Notes under the pieces: generated by a model
Told to the model about the DNA's origin: nothing
Databases searched by the model: none
What the model saw: the letters and a program-made list of their open reading frames with translations, nothing else
Assembly: GCA_025765595.1 (NCBI GenBank)
Contig: JAIVFH010000105.1
Span: forward strand, 1 to 64,000
Direction: 5' to 3'
DNA length: 64,000 nucleotides
Source: Obelidium mucronatum
Taxonomy: Eukaryota > Chytridiomycota > Chytridiomycetes > Chytridiales > Chytriomycetaceae
Program-made: the position numbers and the translations under genes
Shown here: positions 36,235 through 46,421 of the stretch, piece by piece
Layout: every line of letters starts with the position of its first letter
Numbering within the stretch: the first letter of the stretch is position 1

Positions 36235-38938
36235 TTACGCCCCATTCACTCCACTAAACCCAAATTCCCCATTACTCGGTTTCACAGTACTCCCAGATCC
36301 AATCGACGCGCCACTAAACTTACTCAACCGCGGATCAAAACTACCCCCACTCTGCCTCTGAGAAGAAGCGCCCCCCGTCATTGACGAGGTCGCACTGTTT
36401 GGTTGTTGTTGCCTCAAGCTTTCCCGCCGCACTCTTCTCACATTAGGCGATCCATCTGCACTTCCCGATGCAGAAAGAGCTGTTACAACAGACGGTGGCA
36501 ACAGAACAGAACCGCTACTGTATCCTCCGTTACTGGATCCACGAGGTGGAGGCGGCATGCTACTGCTTCGACCGTCTGTGGATGAGAGGAGACTGTCGAG
36601 TTCGCTTTCCATGTGTTGGTATCGTTCGGCTTCTAGTTGCCGAGCTGCGAGGCGGTCGCTGATTCGGAGTTGTGGACTGGTTGTGTTGGTGGGTGTCATT
36701 GTTTTCGTTGAGGATGATGGAGTTGTTGATGTGATTGTTAGGGTTGATGGGCTGATTGTAGTTGCAGGGGGCATTAATGGACGTGAAAGTGGTCGTGGGG
36801 GGTGGATTGGTGATGAAGAGGAAACCGACGCTCTGGCTCCCGCTGTTGTTGTTACTGCTGGCGATGATGCTCCTGAAGCAGGTTTTCGGTTTATAGGAGT
36901 TGTGGAGATTGTGGGGCTTATAACGGGAAGCTGGCTAAGTGAACTCCTTCTGGGCTGTTCTATTTCAGTGACTTTTTGTAGAGGGTACTGTGGTTGCAGC
37001 TGCTGCGGTTGCCTTGTTTGTGCGGGTATTGCTGCTATGGCTGTGGGTGGGCGGGGTAAAGGAACAGCAGGATTCGACGCAGATCTTGACGATGAAGAGC
37101 TCGCAGTATTTGTAGTGGTGGGCAAGAATTGTGGTGGTATAGCAAGTATCGGTAGAGGAGGTGCCTGTGTGGCAGTGGCCAAGCGGCGTTGATCGAGATG
37201 TCCCAAATTGATGAAGCCGACTTGTCCATTTGTGCGATTGAGTCTGTATAAAGATGTTAGTATAGAAAGACATCATCAAGTGTAAAGAATAAAGAAAATC
37301 ACCGCCGTCGGCTGAAGGCGGTAGAGGATTTCACCTTCGGTGGTGGATACCCAACCGCCTTAGGCGGTGGGAATTCGCCTTTGGCGACAGGAGTGTAAAG
37401 AAGAAAGGAAAGGAGATCACCGCCATTGGCAATAGGATACCACCTTCGGTGGTGGATAGCCGCCTTTGGCGGCAAGATATCGCCGTAAGCAGTGGGAGAA
37501 GAATTGAAAAGAAGCACGAAATGAAAAATCACCGCCTTTGGCGGTGGGATTACGCATTCGGCGGAAAGAAAGAAAAAAGATATTGCCTTCGGCAATGAAG
37601 TCACCGTTTTCGGCGGATCACGCCTTCGGCGAAAAGAGAAAATAAAGATTGCCTGATATCATTGCCTTCGGCAATGAAATGAAATGCAATGATTTTCACT
37701 CACCCAAAACCATAAACATCATCAAAATTAAACCACAAAGACACAAGATCGCCTTTAGCCAATTCAACTTCATTAGCAGCACGAGGCTGATAACTAATAC
37801 GAACAGCAAGACAAGCAGCAGTGGTAGACAGTGTAGCGACGATAGCACCAAGAGTCTGAACTTTACGGGATACCGAATATTCCAGAATTTTCAGTTCTTG
37901 AGGAGTTAGAATCAAGCCCTTTGAAAGAGTATCAAAGTCCAGACTGCTGTTGGTTGAAGAGGAATCATCATTGTCGTTGTGGTTGTTGATTCCAGTATTG
38001 ATTCCAACCAGTTTTGAGCCCAAGTTGTCGGCATCATCATCGTCATCATCATCGTCTGGCTCATAGGCCGTTGAGAGTTCCTTGTTGTAGTCGAGGGAGG
38101 CCAGATCAACGAGCGCGTCTTCCAGGGCATTGAGCACCGCGATCCAAGCGTTTTCCAGCTGGGGCGCCGAGTCCTTGTCGGCCTCGGACGGATGCAGCGG
38201 CATGCGGTGGAAGGCGTGCGGCACGGCGGCCAGCGCCACGGCGGCGCGCTTCCAGTTCCCGAAGCGCTCCTCGACGAGGCGCCGCACGTCGACGGCGTTT
38301 GTCAGCGGCGCGGCGCCGAGCACGCACGCGCCGGAGCCCGGCGCCAGCGTCAGCAGGCCGCCCGGGCTTTCAGCACCGGTAGCGTTGTCGCCGCTGGCGC
38401 TGGCGCTGGCGCTGTCTGCGCTCGCATCGTCGGCGCGGTGAGAAGCGGCGAACGCGTGGCGCCACTGCGACGCCGACGGCAGCGCGCGGCGGCCTGAGCG
38501 GCTTTGTGGAGGCGGCTGCTTCGAAAACACCCACTCGCACACCCCCAGCGACACGCGGAACTCGCCGACGGGCGCAAGCGGCGCCGGCCCCGCCGGAACT
38601 ACGCTGCTGCGCGCAGCCGAGTTGCTGCGGTACAGCCGCTGAAAGTGTTCGCGATCGTGGCTAGGTGAAGAGCCGTACGCACTCGCCGTCAGGTCGACGC
38701 CGTACGGCGCGCTGATTGAGACGGGAAGAGACCCGCGGCGCAGCGCACCCACATCGACGCTCTTGCTGCGCTTGACGGCGGGAAAGTCGCTGCCCTGGGG
38801 CGGTGTGCGTGACTGTGACTCGGACGAGCCGTGTCCCTGCCCCGCAAGGCTGGCCGGTCGGTGGCTCTGCGTGCGCTCAAGCTGCACTCGCTGGTGGCTG
38901 CTGTCGCGGGGGGGCAGCTTGGACTCGTTGGCGCCCAT
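36235..38938 (-). CDS. SH3-domain protein with N-myristoylation motif
   Basis: Two exons, 38938-37704 and 37243-36235, join in frame (GG|A) to 748 codons (747 aa). The start M-G-A-N-E-S-K fits N-myristoylation (Gly2, Ser6), which favours this ATG over in-frame upstream ones. The order is Ser/Arg-rich N-terminus, a helical middle region, an Asp run (about 8 Asp near residue 300), then an SH3 domain. The SH3 reads A-V-R-I-S-Y-Q-P-R, E-L-A-K-G-D-L-V-S-L-W, Y-G-F-G|L-N-R-T-N-G-Q-V-G-F-I-N and is cut by the intron. A long Pro/Ser/Thr-rich disordered tail ends F-G-F-S-G-V-N-G-A. It is probably a membrane-attached adaptor for cytoskeletal or polarity signalling (inferred). The first 800 bp are very GC-rich, the tail is not. 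Confidence 0.7.
37290..37680. repeat. Array of varied small palindromes in the SH3-gene intron
   Basis: At least nine near-perfect hairpins around the core CC-TTN-GG. Examples are CACC-TTC-GGTG, ACCGCC-TTA-GGCGGT, TCGCC-TTT-GGCGA, ACCACC-TTC-GGTGGT, GCCGCC-TTT-GGCGGC and ATTGCC-TTC-GGCAAT (twice). Stem bases change in matched pairs. Unlike the DED1 intron the spacing is irregular. It fills intron 37244-37703. Confidence 0.85.
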
Positions 38939-39078
38939 GAAACGGTGGTGGTTTTTCTCAAATTGGTTCTTTTGATTAATTTCTATCTTTATCCACTCCT
39001 TTCGACTTCCTTCATTATTATTGACGAACGCAAAAATAGGTGTAAGTAAATAACACATGCAATCAATCAATCAAAATG

Positions 39079-40625
39079 TTAACTCACTAGTTGCTCCATA
39101 CTGGTCAGCAGTTGATCCTACCAAAAGAAGGAAAAAAACAAGGTGAGTTTAACCAGTGCCTCCCGCACGAAAACTACAAAAGTACAACACTCAACATATA
39201 CATCCCGATTCGCTGCTTTTGCAATCTCAATCACAATCCAGAATTTCGCTCGATCTTGTACATTTTTGGTCAGCGCTTCCAGTCTATAAAACAGGTCCTT
39301 CATTCGAAATATCCCTTCCGTGTCATGTTTGTTGTGGATATCATACGACACTTGACCCAATTCTTCAATCAACTCTTTTGCTTCTTGCGACGATGCAAAT
39401 GATGGAATACTACGTAATGCTTCACGCGCGATTCTCAATTCTGGACTCCAACTGCTGTTGACACAACATCCACCCGATGGTGATCTCGATTCATTTGTAC
39501 TGCGAGCATCAGATGGCGCCAACAACACTTCAAAGTGTCTTTCATGCATCGCATTTCGTTCTTGAAAGATTGAAAACACTTCAATCACTTTGGCTCGATC
39601 CAATAAGGAACATTCATCCAACAACCGATTCATATATCTCATGCTTTGAATCACTAGTTTTCGTTTATCCTTGACAGTCTTCATCTTGCTTTGTTTCTAT
39701 AGTTTGGAAAAAAAAAACTAGTCAAAAACATACACGATTACCAATTGCAACAGGAAAAAAAAAACGTTTACAATATACAGCTCGAAATATAAATCCACAG
39801 ATTCAGACTTTTTCAACGAGTCTACAGTTTTTAACGCTATTCGTGCACTCTCGATTTCTGGTGGACCATACAATTCCTCAGAACTCTTGTTGTTCTCTAG
39901 TTGCTGCTGCTGGTGGCACTGCTGCACCACCAACGACAGACGGAATCAAGCCGCGATCCATATCCATATCCATTCGCCGTCATCGTGGTCCATCTAGAAG
40001 TAGTTGAAGTTGACTCAGACGGCGACACATGATTCCCATACCACCACTGCCAACCACTAGCAACGCCAGCAGCAGCAGCAGCACCACCACCACCACCACC
40101 ACCCAAGGAATTCAATTGAGCAATCGCGTTCATCATGATGGAGTTTGTAAACTGCAGACTGCTTTGAAGGACTTGGATTTGGGTCTGGAGGTCCACAGTT
40201 TGGCGTTCCATCGAGTTGAGTTGATTCATATACATTGAGGATTTCAGTCTCTCTGCTGCGCAACTAGGGCAAGGAAGAGAAGATGATGTGACAATAGGTG
40301 GCGGCGGTGCTCTGCGGCTGTCGCTGCCGATAATGTTGCCCTCTGTACTCGGACCGCCACCTCCACCTCCACTCTGCAATCTACTCATTTCTTGAATCTT
40401 TCGTTTCAAATCCGTCGTTTCTTGTTCGAGTTGTGTGATTTTTAGTTGTTGGGCTTCTGCAAAGCGAGCTTTCCGTTCTCGTAAGGCGCGTTGATGTTCT
40501 CTGTTCAATGCCATTTTGTGCGTTGTTGGCGGTTCAGTTGTTTTCCTGCGGCCTCTTCCGCTGTGGGGGTCATAGGATCGAGGTGGTGGTGGTGGTGGTG
40601 GTGGTGAGTCGGTGGTTGGATTCAT
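39079..40625 (-). CDS. Yap-like bZIP transcription factor A
   Basis: Start 40625. Pro run, then bZIP basic region N-R-E-H-Q-R-A-L-R-E-R-K (Yap-type NRxxQRxxRxRK) and a leucine zipper. Then a Cys motif C-P-S-C-A-A-E-R-L-K, a Gly/Ala-rich linker, and the conserved C-terminal domain: E-E-L-Y-G-P-P-E-I-E-S-A, L-L-D-E-C-S-L-L-D-R-A-K, F-Q-E-R-N-A-M-H-E, A-R-E-A-L-R-S-I-P-S-F. A short last exon ends D-Q-L-L-T-S-M-E-Q-L-V-S at 39079, recognised from its sister genes. Near 39900-39935 the frame must change by -1 (or a small intron exists) to pass from the Gly/Ala linker into Q-Q-Q-Q-L-E-N-N-K-S-S-E-E-L. Nuclear regulator; target genes unknown. Confidence 0.7.
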
Positions 40626-41010
40626 TTCTTGGATTTATTTTATTTTTTAACCATTTAATTTCACTTATCATTATTATTATTATTATTTTTCGTATATACT
40701 CTCTTTTCTTCGTTTTTTTTTCTCTTTTGCCAGTGGTTGGTTCATGGTATCATTTCTTTTACCATTATTAATATGCGGCTGTATTGAAACAAACCGAAAT
40801 ATGAAACGCAACAGAAAACTTGACACGGTTCTTGAATATTGGATGTCTCACGTGTTTATCCAAAAAGATTGTATGTAAAGGAGGACTGATGCCAAATTGA
40901 CAAGGAAATGATTAGAAATATGACGCACTTTATTCTTTTCAGTCAGAAAATGAGCGTCGGAAAATCAGCAACAACAACAGCAAGGTACTCCCCGTCCATT
41001 GACCTTGGAG
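40626..41010. other. Upstream region of bZIP A / 3' flank of bZIP B
   Basis: 385 bp, AT-rich with an (ATT)n-like stretch near 40668-40690 and a T-rich tract. No gene or RNA recognised. Confidence 0.5.
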
Positions 41011-42360
41011 TTACATCGTCAAATTGGAAACTTGAGATAATAATCCATCAATAGCGCCATTGATTGATTGGGACATGATGTCAAATGCCATCCAAAACTG
41101 AAATAGAAAAAAAAAAAGAAGTGAGTTCTATATGGCCTTTGTTAAACAACACAAAAATTACCTTTGTTCGATCCTCAATATTGCAGCTTATACTTTCTAG
41201 CTGATAAAGAAGCAATGAATAGTGGAAAAAGTCTTCACTCTCCTCGCAGCCATAGCACCCGTAGCTACACAGTTCATCGATCATATTGAGCGATCCCTGA
41301 AATGATGGAATCTGTCTCAGAGTGTCGCGAAACGTTTGTACTTGAGGTGGTAACGCAAGAAGCGGGCGAGTCGCGAATTTCAGTTTTATTCGTGTGCAAG
41401 AATCACACAGTTTGCTGAAATGAATCTACCGGGGAAAAAAGGCCGTCTTTTAAAAAAGATTGTAACTCGACAAGATATAATAAAAAAATGTACCTCATGA
41501 TTGGCATTCCGCTCATGGTAAACTGACATTGTCTCCAAACATTTCACGCGATCCAAAATGCTGCATGCATTCGTCAACTCTCTTCCAGCTTGCAGAAGTT
41601 TGACAAGAAGCTTGCGCGCTGCTTGTGGTTTGGTCACTTTTGTCTCTTCCTGAATTACAATAAGTTTTAAGTGGCAAATGTCATGTTCTACAAAGATACG
41701 TACCACAAGCAAATCATAATACGCATCAACGAGATTCGCTCGATTTTTCAATGAAGGAAGCGACTTGAGAGTGATTTTGAAGGAATCGACTTCGATTGCA
41801 CCATAAAGCTGCTCCGAGGTTTTAACGTCTTCCCAATAGCCGCTTTCGCTCAAGAAATTCAAACTCGATTCACTCAAGTTTGGATTCGGGGTGGCATTCT
41901 GGCCTGATCCAGCGAGATTCAAAGAATTGAGTTGCAACTTCAACCCATTCACTACAGCCTCCAGAGCACATATTTGATCCATGCAAATTGCAGTTTTTGC
42001 TCTCTCTGCAAAGCAGCTAATGCATGCGGTAGAAGGTATACGGCTCACTGAAATGCTCTTGAGCATTTGACATTCGACTTCCAGCTCCAAGTTCCTCCTC
42101 CTGAGTCGCTCGATTTCCAGAGTTGCAGCAGCCGCTACTTCAATGCCAATCTGCGGTTCTTTAGGCGTTCCAACTGACTGCTGCGACTGCATGAGGGCAG
42201 CAGTGAGTTCTGCCACTTTGGATTCCAAGTCATTGATGTAGTTTTGCTTGCGTTGTCTCAGATTCCGCTGCGCTTCGCGGTTTAGAGCTGCTTTCTTTGA
42301 CGGCGCTTCGTTGGTTGTCTTTTTGCGTCCTCGATTGCTGTGTGGGTTGTATCCGTCCAT
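41011..42360 (-). CDS. Yap-like bZIP transcription factor B
   Basis: Start 42360 (M-D-G-Y-N-P-H-S-N-R-G-R-K-K). Basic region N-R-E-A-Q-R-N-L-R-Q-R-K followed by Y-I-N-D-L-E-S-K-V-A-E-L and a second heptad stretch (I-E-R-L-R-R-R-N-L-E-L-E). The Cys motif is C-I-S-C-F-A-E-R-A-K-T-A-I-C-M-D-Q-I. The C-terminal domain spans four further short exons with E-Q-L-Y-G-A-I-E-V-D-S-F, L-D-R-V-K-C-L-E-T, Y-H-E-R-N-A-N-H-E and I-D-E-L-C-S-Y. The last exon ends V-S-N-L-T-M at 41011. Closest in the window to bZIP D; the pair look like a recent duplication. Confidence 0.75.
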
Positions 42361-42650
42361 GTCCTGTATTTCTGTAACCTAAAATTGAGAGCGACTTCTC
42401 TTTCTTTACGAGCAAATTACTGCAGATACTCTGTAAAGACGATGTAACCGGAGCAACTTTGAGGAAAGAACGACTTGAGGAATGTATCCGTGCAGAAAAC
42501 AGAGTTGATAAAGCGTTTGGTGGCTGGGTAGTGTTAATTTGAGGTGGACAGCGAAGGTGGCGATCCCTTTGAATTGAATTATAGAGATTACGTGCTGCAG
42601 TCCATGTTTGACAGATTTATTTAGAGTGTATATTGCATTCGCAATCAATG

Positions 42651-44102
42651 CTAATCAGATAGAGAAGACTTCTCCATTGATGCTACCATGTTATCCTGTG
42701 GAAAGGCGAGGTTTGTCATTGAATGATAATTCCTATATATAAAGAAAACTCACAAACTGTTGCCGATTCGACTCTTTGGCGACTTCCATCAATGTCATAA
42801 GTTTCGCGCGATCTTCCACTGTTTGTGCCATTGCATCCAGCTGATACAAAATGTGTTTCACTTTGAAGAAACTTTCTGACGTGAAAGTATCCGACATTTG
42901 GCACATTTCGTCAATCAATTGATAGGCCTCGGCGGATTGGAACGAGACGATCGATCGCAAGGCTTCTCTTCCCAAGAGAATAATTGGCCGCAGTTTCGAC
43001 AAGTCGAGTGGAGGCGGTGGCATCGCCGGCTTGACAGGTGCAGACAGGATGCTGAAATGTTTTTCATGTTTTGCATTTCGTTCATGGAAGACTGAGAATA
43101 TTTCAATGACTTTGGCGCGATCGAGGAGGGAGCATTCATCTAGAATCTTCATGCCTGCTCTTGTGGATTTGAAGACAAGCTTGCGAGCTTCTTTTGGATC
43201 TCGTACTTTGCTGATTTCCTGAGGGTGGGGGTTGTAAGTTAAACTGCTGATTAAAACCCTGAACAACGATATGCACCCACCACATAGAAATCAAACGCTT
43301 GGTCTATAGTTGGGGAATTTTTCAAAGACGGAACTGACTTCATCGCGATCTTTGCAGATTCTACTTCAGGTGGACCATATAGCTCTTCCGACGACTTGTT
43401 TCTTTCTTCGGCGGGAATTAATTGATCAAACATCTTGTCCAGTTCAATATCCATCAATTCGGAGTTGTCGCTGAGAGGGAGTAAGGTGCTGGGCGTGTTT
43501 GTTGGTGAGAAAATGCTTGTTGACTGATGTTGTGGGCCAAAGGCATTGAAAGCTGAAGCGGTGCCAATCTGAGATTGAAATTGAGTCATCGCGTTCATCA
43601 TTATTGAGTTGGTGAAATTGAGACTGCTTTGACACAAGTTGAGTTTGTTTTGAAGGTCCAGGTTTTGGGCCTCAAGAGCGCTGATTTGGTCCATGCAAAT
43701 TGACGTTTTGAGTCTTTCTGAGGCGCAACTAGCACAGGGAACAAGCGGTATCATTGGTTGAGGTGCAAGCGGGGGTAGTGTAAATGCTGTTGAATTATTA
43801 GTGGCCTTCAAAGCCTCGCACTCGGCCTCCAGATCAGAGATACGCTGTTTGTAGATATCCAGTTGAATCACGAGTCCATCAGGTGTTGATGCCGTTAGTT
43901 CCTGTACTTTGAGAGAGAGTTCTTGGATCTTTCGTTCCTGATCAGCTGCAAACTGGGCCTTCCTCTCACGCAATGCCCTTTGGTTTTCCCTGTTTTGGCT
44001 GACTCGTTTTGAAGCTGGTTCCAGATTTGTTTTGTGGCGACCTCGCCCGCTATGGGGATCATACTGGCGGGCCGTGGTTGTAGCTGACGGGCCTGAGTCC
44101 AT
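42651..44102 (-). CDS. Yap-like bZIP transcription factor C
   Basis: Start 44102. Y-D-P-H-S-G-R-G-R leads to basic region N-R-E-N-Q-R-A-L-R-E-R-K-A-Q-F and a zipper. Cys motif C-A-S-C-A-S-E-R-L-K-T-S-I-C-M-D-Q-I. Then N-S-I-M-M-N-A-M-T-Q-F, shared with A, and the C-terminal domain S-S-E-E-L-Y-G-P-P-E-V-E-S-A, L-D-E-C-S-L-L-D-R-A-K, F-H-E-R-N-A-K-H-E. The last short exon reads D-N-M-V-A-S-M-E-K-S-S-L-S-D and stops at 42651. No frame breaks. Sister of A by sequence. Confidence 0.75.
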
Positions 44103-44159
44103 TTTTCAACCTTATTATTGCTTTCACTGTATGTTTAAAAATTATAGATATTACACGGT

Positions 44160-45511
44160 TTATTCACCAATCACTGTAGCTTCAACTTTATCAACGAGAT
44201 CATCAAGATCTTTTTTGCTCCATTGCGAGAGTATTTCCATGGCAACCCACATCTTAAAAAGTAAAGGATATAAAAAGTCCGATATAAAGTGCTTGAAAAA
44301 AATACAAAAACTGAATTACCTTAGTTCGATCTTCCACGTCTTTACTGATTATCTCGAGTTGAAACAAAAGGTAGTTCATGTGGAAGAAGTCATCGCTATC
44401 ACATTCATACACCCAGAAACTGCAAAGTTGATCCACCAAATCAAAGGAATCCTTGAATGAGGGAATGCTCTTGACAGTCAAATTGAATCTCTCAACTTGA
44501 GGCGGCATGTTCGTGAGAGGTCGGTTGGCAACTTTCTGTTTAGACCGTTCTGAAGGCTCACACAATTTGCTGAAATGGATCTAATGTGACAGGGTGAGAA
44601 ACATAATCAAAAGCTGATTGATAAAAAGCCACACCTCTTGTTTTAAATTGCGTTCATGAAAAATTGCTGTGAGCTCGAGACACTTCATACGATCCATTAC
44701 AGAGCATACTTTTCTGACTTTGCTGTTTGCTTTTACAATTTTAACAAGCAGTTGGCGTGCTTCTCGCGGTGTAGCAACCTTTGCTTCTTGCTGGGAGAGC
44801 GGTTTCAATGCGACATGAAAGGGTCTAGGACTCAAACACAGAAATAAATACCTCAATCAGATCGAAATATTCGTCCACAAAGTCCTGCCGATACTTGAAA
44901 GACGGCAGCGACTTGACAGTAATTTTGAAGGAATCCACTTCCATAGGTCCATATAGCTGCTCTGCTGATTTCACATCTTCCCACACACTTTCATCCATTT
45001 CTGAGGCATTGGCTGTATATGTTGTTTCTGGAGACTGCGACGAGTTGAGAGACTCTGTGGCTGTGTTTTCTAATTGTATCTTCAGTCCATTCACAACAGT
45101 CTCCAAAGCACATATTTGATCCATGCAAATAGCGGTTTTCGCTCTCTCTGCAAAACAGCTGATACAAGCGGTAACGGGTATCGAGGAGAAGGTAGCGCCT
45201 TTGAGCACTTGACACTCAAGTTCCAAGTCCAAGTTTCTCCTCCTGAGTCTCTCTATTTCAAGAGCAGCGACTGCAGCATCCGAGGTGATATTTCGCATCT
45301 GAAGGGACATGTTTGCCTGTTGGGCTTGCATAAGGGCGGCTGTAAGTTCGGCCACTCTGGACTCCAAGTCATTGATATAATTCTGTTTGCGTTGTCTCAG
45401 ATTCCGCTGGGCTTCTCGGTTCAAAGCCGCTTTCTTGGACGGTGCTTCCTTGTTTGACTGTTTGCGACCACGATTATTGTGAGGGTTGTAACCTTTTTCG
45501 GCGTTATCCAT
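44160..45511 (-). CDS. Yap-like bZIP transcription factor D
   Basis: Start 45511 (M-D-N-A-E-K-G-Y-N-P-H). Basic region and zipper almost identical to B (N-R-E-A-Q-R-N-L-R-Q-R-K). Cys motif C-I-S-C-F-A-E-R-A-K-T-A-I-C-M-D-Q-I. The C-terminal domain carries S-A-E-Q-L-Y-G-P-M-E-V-D-S-F, M-D-R-M-K-C-L-E-L, F-H-E-R-N-L-K-Q-E, and L-V-D-Q-L-C-S-F-W. The last exon reads M-W-V-A-M-E-I-L-S-Q-W and ends V-E-A-T-V-I-G-E at 44160, only 57 bp upstream of the start of gene C. Confidence 0.75.
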
Positions 45512-45569
45512 CAGAATCAGATTTTAAAAATACGCTTTTGTGATTGTTCTTAAAAATACACGAATTTAT

Positions 45570-46217
45570 TAGTCGATTGAAGCTGCTTCCATTTTGGCAA
45601 TCAAGTAAATCCAGGCTGTTCCACTGTGTTGGCCAATTGTAAATGACGGGTTTAAATCTCGCCACCAAAACAATACAAAGTCACGAACCATAGTACGATC
45701 TTTGACACTCTGACTCAAAATTTCCAGCTCATAAAAAATCTAGTTTGAGTAGAAAAAGTACATATCCCTCCCATGAGCCCGAAGCCCACAAAAGGAGTCA
45801 ACAAGCTGCTTTGAGTTCTGAAACGATGGAATCCTCTTAAAGAATTCCGAATTTGACTGATTTGACTTGGCAGATTTTCGAGAAAGCAGCTAATGCATGC
45901 GATAGAAGGTATAGCTCTTGAGAATTTGAAATTCGACTTCCAGCTCCAAGTTCCTCTTCCCGATTTCCAGAGTCGCAGCCGCTATTCCGATGCTAATCTG
46001 CGGTTCTTTAGGAGCTCCAACTGACTGCTGCGACTGCATGAGGGCACTGCCTCTTTGGATTCCGAATCATTGATGTAGTTCTGGTTGCGTTGTCTCAGAT
46101 TCCGCTGCGCTTCGCGTTCCGCTGCGCTTCGCGGTTTAGAGCCGCTTTCTTTGACAAAGCTTCGTTGGTTGTCTTTTTGCGTTCGCGATTGCTGTGAGTG
46201 TCGTATTCGGCTTGGGG
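45570..46217 (-). pseudogene. Decayed bZIP gene (relic E)
   Basis: The minus strand still shows most of a B/D-type gene. It has the basic-region coding stretch (near 46070-46190), the Q-S-Q-Q-S-V-G-like piece, a shortened zipper region, a fragment of the Cys-motif exon, and C-terminal exon traces near 45590-45830. The Cys motif to zipper order is compressed by deletions, frames change and stops occur. A 17-bp unit TTCCGCTGCGCTTCGCG is tandemly duplicated in the basic region (about 46101-46134). Confidence 0.75.
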
Positions 46218-46421
46218 GAGCAGGTCATTAAGATCCTCTTAATTTTAATTACAGTTCAACGTGGTTCAGAATTCCAAGAGATAAAATGAAAAGCCACCAA
46301 TAATAATATCAATTCAGAAACGTCTTGATGAATCCTGCTGTCCCGCTGGTGCTGGGCTCTCTGTTGAGGGCAAAGGTGACCACCCGCTTACAAATCCTTC
46401 ACGATCGCTCATGCCAATTCT

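Noticed and set aside
36400..36900. Low-complexity Ser/Thr/Pro tail as a separate gene
   Set aside because: It is in frame with the SH3 exon through a clean GT/AG intron and totals exactly 748 codons.
38130..38441. Several 70-100 codon open frames in GC-rich DNA near 38.1-38.6 kb and 56.9-57.1 kb
   Set aside because: GC-rich DNA has few stops; these are Arg/Ala-rich shadows of the SH3 and bZIP F exons.
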